The notes: generated by a model from the sequence alone, not told the origin. A DNA stretch of 64,000 nucleotides from Aneurinibacillus sp. REN35 (GCF_041379945.2 NZ_JBFTXJ020000001.1:597467-661466); one strand, 5' to 3'; shown: positions 52,649-62,023, counted from the first letter of the stretch. Numbers and translations: made by a program.

Positions 52649-52735
52649 GTGATAAGAAATATCCGAAGTTTTTTCTTAATATTCCGAACATTATTTTGCA
52701 GAGGGTTATTAAACGTGACTAGTAGTGACACTTAA
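52649..52735 (+). CDS. Possible 28-residue leader peptide before the ABC importer
   Basis: GTG 52649 follows AAAGGAGG by 3 bases and reads MIRNIRSFFLIFRTLFCRG and nine more residues to TAA, 18 bases before the binding-protein gene. The ribosome binding site is strong, but spacing is tight and length is small. It might couple translation or be chance. Confidence 0.25.
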   Translation: MIRNIRSFFLIFRTLFCRGLLNVTSSDT

Positions 52736-52753
52736 ATAGGGGAGGATTTATAT

Positions 52754-53692
52754 ATGAAAAATAAATTATTTATTGCCGGTATTGTGTTAGTCTTCGGTAC
52801 TTTATTAGCTGCTTGCGGAGATAGTGAAACATCTGGCTCTGGTGATAAAAAAACGAAACTAGGTGTAACAGTTATTACAGCCCAGCATGCTTTTTATGTA
52901 GATGTCATTAATGGAATGAAAGAAGAAGCAAAGGCAAAAGGTGTTGACATTATGGTGTCCGATCCAAATAGTGACTTAGCTAAACAAACCAATCAAATCA
53001 AAGACTTTATTGAGCAAAAAGTGAATGGAATGATTGTGTATGGCGTAGACCCTAAAGCGGTTGTGCCAAGTGTTGAAGAAGCTGTAAATGCAAAAATTCC
53101 AGTTGTAACAGCAGATATGAAGCTAGAGACCGATAAAGTGGCAACCTTTATCGGTACAGATAATAAAGCAGCAGGTAAAATGGCCGGTGATTATGCAGCC
53201 AAATACATTAAAGAGAAATTTGACGGGAAAGCCAATGTTGGCATTCTTGTTTGGGAGAGTTCAGTAGCTCAAAAAGATCGTGCGAAAGGATTTATTGAGG
53301 GTGTTAGTTCTTTATCAGGTGTTAAGGTTGTATCTACTTTGCCAGGAAATGACCAGGATACCAGCTTGAAATCGACTCAAAATATGCTCCAAGCTAACCC
53401 GGACTTAGATGTTATTTTTACAACGAATGAAGGCGGTGCTTTAGGCGCTGTAAATGCATTGCAGATTGTCGGAAATAAAAATGTAAAAATTATTGGATTT
53501 GATATCACGGATCAATTAAGCAAGGCAATCGAAGACGAGGCTGTTTTAGCTACCATTGCCCAGCAGCCGAAACTAATGGGTAAAATGGCTGTTGACTCCG
53601 CTTTAGATGCCATCGATGGCAAGAAGCTGGATCCGATCACTCCGTTGCCGGTACAGCTTGTAACGAAAGACAATGTAAAAGACTTTAAATAA
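52754..53692 (+). CDS. Sugar ABC transporter substrate-binding lipoprotein
   Basis: 312 residues. Signal peptide with lipobox LLAAC, lipidated C21, followed by a Ser/Gly linker. Mature part is a ribose/galactose-type periplasmic-binding fold (Peripla_BP_4) with VTVITAQHAFYVDVINGMKE, DFIEQKVNGMIVYGVDPKA, TFIGTDNKAAGKM and IIGFDITDQLSKAI. It captures the sugar outside the membrane for the ATPase and permease encoded next. GGGGAGG is upstream of ATG. Confidence 0.93.
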   Translation: MKNKLFIAGIVLVFGTLLAACGDSETSGSGDKKTKLGVTVITAQHAFYVDVINGMKEEAKAKGVDIMVSDPNSDLAKQTNQIKDFIEQKVNGMIVYGVDPKAVVPSVEEAVNAKIPVVTADMKLETDKVATFIGTDNKAAGKMAGDYAAKYIKEKFDGKANVGILVWESSVAQKDRAKGFIEGVSSLSGVKVVSTLPGNDQDTSLKSTQNMLQANPDLDVIFTTNEGGALGAVNALQIVGNKNVKIIGFDITDQLSKAIEDEAVLATIAQQPKLMGKMAVDSALDAIDGKKLDPITPLPVQLVTKDNVKDFK

Positions 53693-53755
53693 TAAGAAGA
53701 GAGAGGCTCGTATTGAAAAATTTGATATGAGCCTATCCTTTAAGGGGGGAATAAT

Positions 53756-55297
53756 ATGGAAAATGGGCCGGCTTTAGAAGCTCTAGGCATTACGAAAAGC
53801 TTCTACGGGAACAAAGTTCTCGACAAGGTGAATTTTACTGTAAAAAAGGGTGAAGTTCATGCCCTTCTGGGGCATAATGGGGCTGGAAAGTCTACATTAA
53901 TCAAAATATTGTTAGGGGTTTACCAATTTGATGAAGGCACTATAAAAGTAAAAGGCAGTGCAGTAGAAATTAGCAACCCTCAGCTAGCAAGGGAGAATGG
54001 GCTGAGTGTTGTACATCAGGAATTAAATTTATTTCCTGATCTCTCGGTTGCTGAAAATATGTTTTTAACTAGAGAATTTACAAAAGGTACATCCAAAAAT
54101 ATAATATCGGCCTCCAGCTGGCTTCAAACCATTGATAAAAAAAGAATGCTGGCCGAGTGCGAAAAGCATCTCAAGCGTGTTGGGGTCTTTGTCGACCCTC
54201 GAGAATTAATCAGAAACTTAAGTATGGGGCAAAGACAATTGGTTGAGATTGCAAAAGGCTTATCAGAAAACGCCAACATTTTAGTCCTAGACGAACCAAC
54301 TTCAAGCCTTTCTGTTCACGAGTCGAAAATTCTTTTCAAGATTATCCGCCAGCTTGCCCTTGAGGGAGTAAGTATCATATTCATCTCTCATAGGATGGAA
54401 GAAATATTTGATGTATGTGATCAAATAACCGTCTTACGGAACGGCAGATTAATAGATAGTATAGCAGTCAGCGATACCAATACGGAACAAGTTATTGAAT
54501 TAATGATGGGAAAGAATGTAGAGAATCTATATGCAGAAAATTTATATGCAGAAAATCTGAACCTGAGAAGAAGGGAGAAGGAAACGGTGTTAAAAATCGA
54601 AAACCTTACTTCAGATGGGGCCTTTGAGGATGTAAATTTAGAAGTTAATCGGGGAGAAATCCTTGGTTTAGCTGGGCTTGTCGGAGCAGGGAGGACCGAG
54701 GTGTTAGAAGCTATTTTTGGAATAAGAAAGATCACAGAGGGAAAAATATTGTACTTAGGGAAAAATATAAAGTTTAAAGAACCCAGTCAAGCTGTTAAGA
54801 ATTCTATTGGTTTTGTCACTGAGGATCGAAAAGATCAAGGGCTATTTCTAAAAATGGATGTTGGAAAAAATATTAGTATGGTTATCCTAGATAAATTAAA
54901 AAAATTAGGCAGCATTGATTTTAAAAAAGAAAAGGAAGCCATTGATTTTAATATAGAAAGATTAAAAATTAAAACCACCGGAGCGGCTCAGCCGATTACG
55001 GAACTCAGCGGCGGAAACCAGCAAAAAGTAGTCATTGCCAAATGGCTAGCTAGAGGAATTGATTTATTATTGCTGGATGAACCTACAAGAGGTGTTGATG
55101 TGAACTCAAAGTCTGAGATTTATAGATTAATTAAGGAATTCGCTGCAGCAGGAGGAACCGTGATTATGGTTTCTTCAGAACTAAGTGAAGTGTTAGGAGT
55201 TTCTGATAGGATTATTACCTTTAACAAAGGAAAGGTTACGGGTGAAATTCTACCGAAAGATGCTACAGAGAATAAAATAATGGGGATGATCGTATGA
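53756..55297 (+). CDS. Sugar ABC transporter ATPase (RbsA/MglA type, two domains)
   Basis: 513 residues with two fused nucleotide-binding domains. Domain 1: GHNGAGKST, signature LSMGQRQLVEIAKGL, Walker B ILVLDEPTSSL. Domain 2: degenerate Walker A GLVGAGRTE, signature LSGGNQQKVVIAKWL, LLLDEPTRGVD. The linker at 54521-54560 has a tandem 15-base repeat giving ENLYA-ENLYA-ENL. Overlaps the permease gene by 4 bases. Confidence 0.95.
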   Translation: MENGPALEALGITKSFYGNKVLDKVNFTVKKGEVHALLGHNGAGKSTLIKILLGVYQFDEGTIKVKGSAVEISNPQLARENGLSVVHQELNLFPDLSVAENMFLTREFTKGTSKNIISASSWLQTIDKKRMLAECEKHLKRVGVFVDPRELIRNLSMGQRQLVEIAKGLSENANILVLDEPTSSLSVHESKILFKIIRQLALEGVSIIFISHRMEEIFDVCDQITVLRNGRLIDSIAVSDTNTEQVIELMMGKNVENLYAENLYAENLNLRRREKETVLKIENLTSDGAFEDVNLEVNRGEILGLAGLVGAGRTEVLEAIFGIRKITEGKILYLGKNIKFKEPSQAVKNSIGFVTEDRKDQGLFLKMDVGKNISMVILDKLKKLGSIDFKKEKEAIDFNIERLKIKTTGAAQPITELSGGNQQKVVIAKWLARGIDLLLLDEPTRGVDVNSKSEIYRLIKEFAAAGGTVIMVSSELSEVLGVSDRIITFNKGKVTGEILPKDATENKIMGMIV

Positions 55298-56295
55298 GTG
55301 AAAAAGTGATAGACAAAACGGTTGAAGTTCAAAATTTTGATTCGGATATAAAAAGTAAATCTGCAAGGAATATTAAAGCAATCTTATTAAAAAACGACAC
55401 TGTCATTGCTTTGGTTGGAATATGCTTAATATTATCTTTAAGTTCCGATTACTTTCTTACTTTCAGTAATTTCACTAATGTCTTGCAGCAGGTGTCTCTG
55501 ATAGGAATTATAGCTGTAGGGATGACATTTGTCATTTGCTCCGCAGAAATTGACCTTTCCGTTGGTTCTGTTGTTGCCTTAACAGGTTCACTCGTGGGGG
55601 TATTATCTTCAACCTATAACGTTCCTATTTTCCTCTCTGTGATTATTGGTCTTTTGGCAGGATTACTCGTAGGTTTTTTAATGGGTACTCTTTCAATTAA
55701 GTTAATCATTCCTTCTTTTATTGTAACCCTTGCCTCGATGATGTCGGTTCGGGGGATTGCGTTTCTTGTCACAGGGGGATACCCTGCACCGATTAATTCC
55801 GATTTTTTGCAGCTTATTGGTCAAGGAAAAACATTAGGGATACCTAATTCATCTATTCTATTTTTCCTAGTGGTCTTAATAGGATATCACTTTTTGGAAA
55901 GAAGCAGATTTGGACGATACGTATTAGCAGTTGGAGGAAATAAAGAATCGGCCAAAGTATCAGGAATACCGGTAACCAAGATTCGTCTGACTGTTTTCTC
56001 AATTAGTGGTTTATTGGCCGGTCTAAGCGGTGTGTTATTAGCAGGGCAATTTGGGTCAGGTTCCCCTAATGCCGGTAATATGTATGAATTAGATGCGATT
56101 GCAGCTGTAGTTCTTGGTGGTGCTAATTTATACGGAGGTAAAGGCCGTATCATTGGAACGGTTATGGGGGTCTTAATTATTGGTGTCATTAATAATGGTT
56201 TAAACCTTCTTAATGTATCTCCGTATTACCAAATGGTCGTTAAGGGATTGGTTATTTTGATGGCATTAGGTTTGAATAAATTTAAACAAAACTAG
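55294..56295 (+). CDS. Sugar ABC transporter permease (RbsC type)
   Basis: 333 residues, about 9-10 helices, with the family segments GMTFVICSAEIDLSVGSVVALTG (as two parts), GRYVLAVGGNKESAKVSGIPV (the ATPase-contact loop) and AAVVLGGANLYGGKGRIIGTV. Forms the membrane channel with the ATPase upstream. A hydrophilic N-terminal extension of about 35 residues precedes helix 1. Confidence 0.94.
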   Translation: MSEKVIDKTVEVQNFDSDIKSKSARNIKAILLKNDTVIALVGICLILSLSSDYFLTFSNFTNVLQQVSLIGIIAVGMTFVICSAEIDLSVGSVVALTGSLVGVLSSTYNVPIFLSVIIGLLAGLLVGFLMGTLSIKLIIPSFIVTLASMMSVRGIAFLVTGGYPAPINSDFLQLIGQGKTLGIPNSSILFFLVVLIGYHFLERSRFGRYVLAVGGNKESAKVSGIPVTKIRLTVFSISGLLAGLSGVLLAGQFGSGSPNAGNMYELDAIAAVVLGGANLYGGKGRIIGTVMGVLIIGVINNGLNLLNVSPYYQMVVKGLVILMALGLNKFKQN

Positions 56296-56313
56296 TTTTT
56301 TAGAGGTGGATAA

Positions 56314-57411
56314 ATGAATTTTACATCCCGAATAACGCTAAAACCTCAATATTTTAAAGAAAAAGAGACCACTTTTGCAGAAACGGAAGATATGCATGTA
56401 TCATTATTTCGCTATAACTCTGGAGTTTGTGGACTCCGCCTGTCCAATCTGAATGGAAGTCTAATTTTACTTCCTTTTCAAGGGCAGCAAATATGGTCAG
56501 CAACATTTGATAATCGCTCATTAAAAATGAGTTCGATCTTTGATGAGCCCGCTCCTACACAGGAATATTTGAAGAACTATGGTGGATTTTTCATTCATTG
56601 CGGATTAACAGGAATAGGAAATCCTGCGCCGGATGATCCTCACCCTTTACATGGTGAACTTCCTAATGCTCCTTATAAGGAAGCTTGTTTAAAAATAGGA
56701 ACGGACAAAATAGGGAATTATATGGAGCTCAAAGGAAGCTATGATTATAAACGTGCATTTTCGTATAATTATATAGCTCAACCCAGTGTAAGACTCTACG
56801 CCAATGCAACAACAGTTCAAATTAGTATGGAAATAAGTAATTTGTCATCCAAACCATTAGAATACATGTACTTAGCTCATATCAATTTTTCATTGGTTGA
56901 AAACAGCGCCATCTTTACAACGGCAAATGAGAGGGCTGATGATGTGACCATAAGGAAGCAGGTTATAAGCGAATTCGAGGCAAATGAACCATATCGACGA
57001 TTTTTTCAGAAGGTTTCCGAAAATCCTGCCATCCTTAATAATATAACTCCTGAGCTAATACTAGATCCAGAACTGGTTGCCTTCTATACTTACAAATCGG
57101 ACGAAATGGGCTGGGCTCACAGCCTTCAATGTCATCCAGATGGATATGCCAGTTATGTTAAGCACCGGCCGTCCGAGTTGGAGCATGTCACTCGTTGGAT
57201 GGTTAGAACAGAAGACGAACAAGCTCTTGGCTTGGCTTTGCCCGCAACAGCTCAACCCGAGGGTTATGCGGCAGAAAAAAAGAAGAACAACATAAAAATT
57301 CTTCCTCCAAAAGGGAAAATTGGATTTGCTATGGAAGCGGGCATTACCAGGCCAGAGCAGACATCGGTGATTAGAGAGAAGATTAGGCAGGTAAAAAATT
57401 CGGAAATTTGA
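56314..57411 (+). CDS. DUF4432 family, aldose-1-epimerase-like protein
   Basis: 365 residues, beta-sandwich of the galactose-mutarotase superfamily. LLPFQGQQIWSATFDN and YGGFFIHCGLTGIGNP are family segments, with His candidates in HPLHGELP and in MYLAHINFS. Such proteins sit in sugar operons and may equilibrate sugar anomers or bind a sugar ligand. 18 bases after the permease gene, before the aldolase. Exact role unknown. Confidence 0.85.
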   Translation: MNFTSRITLKPQYFKEKETTFAETEDMHVSLFRYNSGVCGLRLSNLNGSLILLPFQGQQIWSATFDNRSLKMSSIFDEPAPTQEYLKNYGGFFIHCGLTGIGNPAPDDPHPLHGELPNAPYKEACLKIGTDKIGNYMELKGSYDYKRAFSYNYIAQPSVRLYANATTVQISMEISNLSSKPLEYMYLAHINFSLVENSAIFTTANERADDVTIRKQVISEFEANEPYRRFFQKVSENPAILNNITPELILDPELVAFYTYKSDEMGWAHSLQCHPDGYASYVKHRPSELEHVTRWMVRTEDEQALGLALPATAQPEGYAAEKKKNNIKILPPKGKIGFAMEAGITRPEQTSVIREKIRQVKNSEI

Positions 57412-57514
57412 AAGAATTATGAAGAACGTCTAGTTTTGTCAAACTCACTCTGGCTGAGGATGTATAAAAACACGTAAAGGAATTATGGTTTGAAAAAAAA
57501 TGAGGTGATTAAAC

Positions 57515-58165
57515 TTGTCAAAAGTATTAAAGGATTTAAGGCTATATGCGGACAAAATTGTAAAAACGGGTCTTGTTGTCGGCGCAGGCGGCAACCTGAG
57601 CATGAGAGACGGAAATATCATGTACATCTCCCCCAGTGGTTTCGACCTCCAGGAAATAGAAGACGACCAGTGGGCGCGAGTAAATATAGAGACAGGGGAC
57701 GTGTTGGATGATTTAAAACCATCTTCTGAAGTTCTCATGCATCTGGAATGTTTCCGTAAACGTTCTGACATTACAGCTGTTCTTCATGCACATCCAAGCT
57801 ACTCAGTAGGCGTATCTTCGGCCGGTCATACCATCCCAAGCATGTTTCCTGATTTCCCGGCTATGATCAGAAACATTTCGTACCTAGATTATTTAATTCC
57901 GACTACAGAAGTGCTGGCTAATGCAGTTGCCGAGGTTATTACTGAAACAGACGTGATCGTCATGAGGAATCATGGTGTGTTAACGGTCGGGAAAACAATA
58001 AAGGAAGCCTTCTTCTTTATGCAGATCATCGAAGAAGCAGCAAAGGTCTTTACAATTTCATCAACGGTTGGTGTTCCGAGAATCCTGACAGAACAGGAGT
58101 GCCAGGATTTGCGGGATCTGTCATCGGAAAAATACAGACAGAAGCTTCTAAAGGATTCTAAATAG
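57515..58165 (+). CDS. Class II aldolase (FucA/AraD family)
   Basis: Zinc enzyme that splits a ketose-1-phosphate, such as L-fuculose-1-phosphate or L-rhamnulose-1-phosphate, into dihydroxyacetone phosphate and an aldehyde, or acts as an epimerase. 216 residues. GAGGNLSMR is the phosphate loop; E72 in SSEVLMH, H91 and H93 in LHAHPSYS, and H154 in MRNHGVL are the catalytic and zinc residues. TTG start, 7 bases after GAGGTG. A second aldolase domain is encoded at the end of the operon. Confidence 0.9.
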   Translation: MSKVLKDLRLYADKIVKTGLVVGAGGNLSMRDGNIMYISPSGFDLQEIEDDQWARVNIETGDVLDDLKPSSEVLMHLECFRKRSDITAVLHAHPSYSVGVSSAGHTIPSMFPDFPAMIRNISYLDYLIPTTEVLANAVAEVITETDVIVMRNHGVLTVGKTIKEAFFFMQIIEEAAKVFTISSTVGVPRILTEQECQDLRDLSSEKYRQKLLKDSK

Positions 58166-58193
58166 CTTAAAGTCAATATAAGGAGGAGGATGG

Positions 58194-59666
58194 ATGAAAA
58201 AAGTATGGGCTTTTGATCTTGGTGCCTCAAACGGCCGCTTGATGGTTAGCGGTTTTAATGGAAAAAGCCTTTATATGGAAGAGGTTCATCGTTTTCCTAA
58301 TCAGCCTATCCACCTGACTGGCCGCTATTACTGGGATATTATCAGAATTTTTCAGGAAATGAAAAATGGTATGGCCAAAAGCAGTCTAAAAGGACATGGT
58401 GCGATTGAAAGTCTGTCAATTGACACCTGGGGAGTTGATTTTGGACTTCTGTCATCTACGGGGGAACTTCTTGGAAATCCTTATTCATATCGAGATCCGC
58501 AGACAGAAGATAGTTTAAAAGAGATGTATGGTCAAATATCAAGAGAAGAGCTATTTGAGCGGACGGGTATAGAGCCAGCAGCCATCAATACAATTTGCCA
58601 GCTGGTTGCTATTAAAAAAAGAAATCCTGATCTATTGGAAAAGGCAGAGACTCTGTTGCTGACTCCCAATCTGATAAGCTATTTCCTTTCGGGTGTAAAG
58701 GCAAACGAGTTTACAATCAGCACAACTTCTTCGCTATATAATTTTAAAAAGAAAAGCTGGGACTATACCCTTATGGACAAACTGAATCTTCCGTCAGGTA
58801 TAATGGCTGACATTGTTCAACCCGGAACGATAATTGGCCCTTCCCTTGATTGTGTCAATCGTGAAGTCGGGGTGGATTCCGTTCAGGTTATTGCAGGTAC
58901 TGGACATGATACGGCATGCGCCCTTGCGGCTCTCCCAATCAACTCGGACAATGCAGCATTTGTGAGCTGCGGCACCTGGATTTTAATGGGTGTCCAGGTA
59001 AAAGCGCCTGTTGTTAACCAACAGGCGCTTGAGTGGGGATTTACAAATGAGGGAACAGCAGACGGTGAATATCGCCTTCTAAAAAATATAATGGGCTTGT
59101 GGCTTATCCAAAAGTGCCGATCTGTTTGGGAAAAAGAAGGAAAGAGAATTACATATAAAGATGAAGCACGTTTGACTAGGGATGCTAAACCATTTCGAAG
59201 AATGATTGATCCAGATGAACCTGAGTTTTTCAATCCTGAAGATATGGCAGAGGCAATAAGGAAGTATTGCATCAAGACGAATCAGCAGCCACCCGAAACA
59301 GTGGGGGATTATCTGCGCTGCATTCTTGAAAGCCTTTCACTCAAATACAGATGGGTCCTAGAGAAAATTGAAACTCTGACAGAAAGACGGCTAGAGGTTA
59401 TCCATATGGGCGGAGGAGGAATACAGAATGAATTCCTGTGCCAGTTCACCGCAAGTGCCACAAACCGGATCGTCATTTCCGGACCGGTAGAAGCCAGTTC
59501 CATAGGAAATTCGTTATCGCAATGGATTGCTCTTGGCGAGATAAAAGACATAAAAGAAGGGCGCGAAATTGTGGGGCAATCCTTTCCTGTAAAAGTCTAT
59601 GAACCTCAGAATCAATCAGAATGGCAGGAAGCATATGGCCGCTTCATCCAGTTACTCAATAAATAA
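58194..59666 (+). CDS. rhaB: Rhamnulokinase-type FGGY carbohydrate kinase
   Basis: 490 residues. AFDLGASNGRLM (ATP site, residues 5-16), LSIDTWGVDFGLL (rhamnulokinase signature), GTGHDTACALAA, and HMGGGGIQNEFLCQFTA near the C-terminus. The N-terminal GASxGR and IDTWGVDF forms are typical of RhaB rather than xylulokinase or fuculokinase, which points to a 6-deoxyketose like L-rhamnulose as substrate. AAGGAGG upstream; 28 bases after the aldolase gene. Confidence 0.9.
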   Translation: MKKVWAFDLGASNGRLMVSGFNGKSLYMEEVHRFPNQPIHLTGRYYWDIIRIFQEMKNGMAKSSLKGHGAIESLSIDTWGVDFGLLSSTGELLGNPYSYRDPQTEDSLKEMYGQISREELFERTGIEPAAINTICQLVAIKKRNPDLLEKAETLLLTPNLISYFLSGVKANEFTISTTSSLYNFKKKSWDYTLMDKLNLPSGIMADIVQPGTIIGPSLDCVNREVGVDSVQVIAGTGHDTACALAALPINSDNAAFVSCGTWILMGVQVKAPVVNQQALEWGFTNEGTADGEYRLLKNIMGLWLIQKCRSVWEKEGKRITYKDEARLTRDAKPFRRMIDPDEPEFFNPEDMAEAIRKYCIKTNQQPPETVGDYLRCILESLSLKYRWVLEKIETLTERRLEVIHMGGGGIQNEFLCQFTASATNRIVISGPVEASSIGNSLSQWIALGEIKDIKEGREIVGQSFPVKVYEPQNQSEWQEAYGRFIQLLNK

Positions 59667-59729
59667 TTCAGAATAAACAGAAATATTTTTATGAAAGTGA
59701 CCTAAATAAATATAAACGGAGGTTGTTGA

Positions 59730-61799
59730 ATGGTACAAAATCTTTGGAATCAAGAAGAAGCTTCAAAAGTATCAAAAGGGATAGGAGAACTCGTTTACCG
59801 CTCCAACCTGATAGGATCGGACCGCGCTGTATGCAACTGGGGCGGCGGTAATACTTCGTTGAAAACGTTTCAGAAAGATTTCCGCGGACGTGATATTGAA
59901 GTAATGTGGGTAAAAGGAAGCGGCTCCGACCTAGCTACAATGAAGGCGTATAATTTCACAGGGTTAAGATTAGAAGACATCCGCCCATTAATAGAACAGG
60001 ATGAAATGTCGGATGAAGAAATGGTTGCTTATCTTTCACATTGCATGATTGACAGCAAACATCCAAGGGCATCTATCGAAACATTGCTGCATGCTTTCCT
60101 TCCATTTAAGCATGTAGACCACACACATCCGGATGCAATTATCAGCATTTGCTGCGCAGATAACGGCAAGCAGGTGGCGGAAGAAATCTTTGGAGACCGT
60201 TTCGTTTGGGTGCCATATGTCCGCCCTGGTTTTACCCTTTCCAAAATGATTGCAGAAGGCGTGCGAAACAACCCGAACGCCGAGCTTGTATTAATGGAAA
60301 AACACGGACTTGTTACCTGGGGAGAAACAGCAGAAGAGTCCTACGCAAAAACAATTGATATCATCAATGAAGCAGAACGATACATCAATGAAAGAGTGAA
60401 TGAAGAAACTGTATTTGGCGGTCAAAAATACGAATCTCTTACAGAAGAGGAAGCAACCGATCTTTTAGCTAAAGTTATGCCGGTGATTCGCGGAGCTGTG
60501 AGCAGCGACAAGAAAATGCTCCTGACTTATGACCGCGGCGAAGATATGCTTCAATTTGTAAACAGCCGTGATGCTGAAGAACTTTCACAAGTCGGTGCTG
60601 CGTGCCCGGATCACTTGGTACATACCAAAAGGGTGCCGCTTTTCATTAACTGGGATCCGCAGACAAAGGATGTAGAGGCGTTAGTTGCCAGTGTAAAAAA
60701 AGGCATTACCAAGTTTAAAGAAGAGTATACAGAATACTTCAAGCGCAACAAAAATGAAGGAGACAAAATGTCAGAGCCGGCGCCACGTGTTATCCTAATT
60801 CCGGGTGTAGGCATGATCAATACCGGAAAAGACATCTCGAATTCACGGATAAGCGGCGCTTTATACGATCGTGCCATTGCTGTTATGAAGGGTGCTACTA
60901 CTCTGGGAAACTTTGTTTCTTTAAGCGAAAACGAATCCTACAATGTTGAATACTGGCCGCTTGAACTTTACAAATTATCTCTTGCTCCAGCGGAAGCAGA
61001 ATTCTCAAGAAAAGTGGCCTTTATTACCGGCGGTGCTGGCGGTATCGGAAGTGAAACAGCTCGCCGTCTGGTATCGGAAGGGGCACACGTTGTTCTTGCG
61101 GACCTGAATCTCGAAGGAGCAGAGAAGGTTGCAGCAGAAATTAATGAAACATTTGGTGCGGACCGTGCACTGGCCATAAAAATGGACGTTACTAGCGAGG
61201 AGCAGGTTCAGGCTGCATATGATCAGACAGCCTTAACCTTCGGGGGAGTTGATATCATTATAAATAACGCAGGCCTTGCCACTTCAAGCCCATTTGATGA
61301 AACAACTCTCAAGGAATGGAACCTAAACATGAATGTACTTGGAACAGGCTACTTCCTTGTTGCTCGGGAAGCATTCAAGCAAATGAAGCAGCAGGGCATC
61401 GGAGGTAACATGGTATTTATTGGTTCCAAGAACTCTGTTTATGCAGGTAAAAATGCTGCTGCCTACAGCTCTGTTAAAGCAATGGAAACCCATCTTGCCC
61501 GGTGTATTGCTGCAGAGGGTGGGGAGTTTGGTATCCGTGTCAACTCCGTTCTTCCGGATGCCATCCTTCAAGGATCAGCCATATGGGACTCAAGATGGCG
61601 TGAAGAGCGTGCTGCTGCGTACGGAATTCATCCTGACCAACTGGAAGGGCATTACCGCAAGCGTACAACATTGCTGGTAAACATCTATCCAGCCGATATT
61701 GCAGAAGCCATTGCATTTTTCGCCTCTTCCAAATCTGAGAAAACAACCGGCTGTATGCTAACTGTTGACGGCGGTGTGCCAGCTGCGTTTACACGATAA
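59730..61799 (+). CDS. Bifunctional rhamnulose-1-phosphate aldolase / short-chain dehydrogenase
   Basis: 689-residue fusion like B. subtilis YuxG. Residues 1-230: class II aldolase with GGGNTSLK, HVDHTHPDAI and VLMEKHGLVTWG, giving the zinc His. A linker follows, then residues about 425-689 form an SDR: VAFITGGAGGIGSETARR (NAD loop), NNAG, and YSSVK with catalytic Tyr and Lys. It would split the deoxyketose phosphate and oxidise or reduce the L-lactaldehyde formed. AACGGAGG precedes ATG. Last intact gene of the operon. Confidence 0.92.
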   Translation: MVQNLWNQEEASKVSKGIGELVYRSNLIGSDRAVCNWGGGNTSLKTFQKDFRGRDIEVMWVKGSGSDLATMKAYNFTGLRLEDIRPLIEQDEMSDEEMVAYLSHCMIDSKHPRASIETLLHAFLPFKHVDHTHPDAIISICCADNGKQVAEEIFGDRFVWVPYVRPGFTLSKMIAEGVRNNPNAELVLMEKHGLVTWGETAEESYAKTIDIINEAERYINERVNEETVFGGQKYESLTEEEATDLLAKVMPVIRGAVSSDKKMLLTYDRGEDMLQFVNSRDAEELSQVGAACPDHLVHTKRVPLFINWDPQTKDVEALVASVKKGITKFKEEYTEYFKRNKNEGDKMSEPAPRVILIPGVGMINTGKDISNSRISGALYDRAIAVMKGATTLGNFVSLSENESYNVEYWPLELYKLSLAPAEAEFSRKVAFITGGAGGIGSETARRLVSEGAHVVLADLNLEGAEKVAAEINETFGADRALAIKMDVTSEEQVQAAYDQTALTFGGVDIIINNAGLATSSPFDETTLKEWNLNMNVLGTGYFLVAREAFKQMKQQGIGGNMVFIGSKNSVYAGKNAAAYSSVKAMETHLARCIAAEGGEFGIRVNSVLPDAILQGSAIWDSRWREERAAAYGIHPDQLEGHYRKRTTLLVNIYPADIAEAIAFFASSKSEKTTGCMLTVDGGVPAAFTR

Positions 61800-61810
61800 C
61801 AAAGAAGAAG

Positions 61811-61912
61811 GCGTATCTGCTCAATTTAACTCTGATGGAGGGATTAAAATATATCGAGGAACATGATCAGACAGCATCATTGTTTGAATTAGCGGAAAAG
61901 CACATGGATTAA
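61811..61912 (+). pseudogene. Open-frame end fragment after the aldolase/dehydrogenase, possible gene remnant
   Basis: A 33-codon open stretch starting AYLLNLTLMEGLKYIEEH and ending FELAEKHMD at TAA 61910-61912 looks like a protein C-terminus (helical, amphipathic) but has no ribosome binding site. The position equals that of the isomerase gene in rhaD-rhaI type operons. I cannot identify the family from so little. Confidence 0.35.
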
Positions 61913-61948
61913 CATAGCGAAGAGTCTTTAAAACCTGTTAGAGAATAA

Positions 61949-61985
61949 AACAACCCTAGAAAGTGGAATCTGGGGTTGTTTTTTG
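61949..61985 (+). terminator. Terminator at the end of the island operon
   Basis: AACAACCC-TAG (61949-61959) pairs with CT-GGGGTTGTT (61970-61980), then T-run. Confidence 0.85.
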
Positions 61986-62023
61986 TCAAGGTGGAAGAAG
62001 ATTGTTTTTGTATTGACGGTTTG

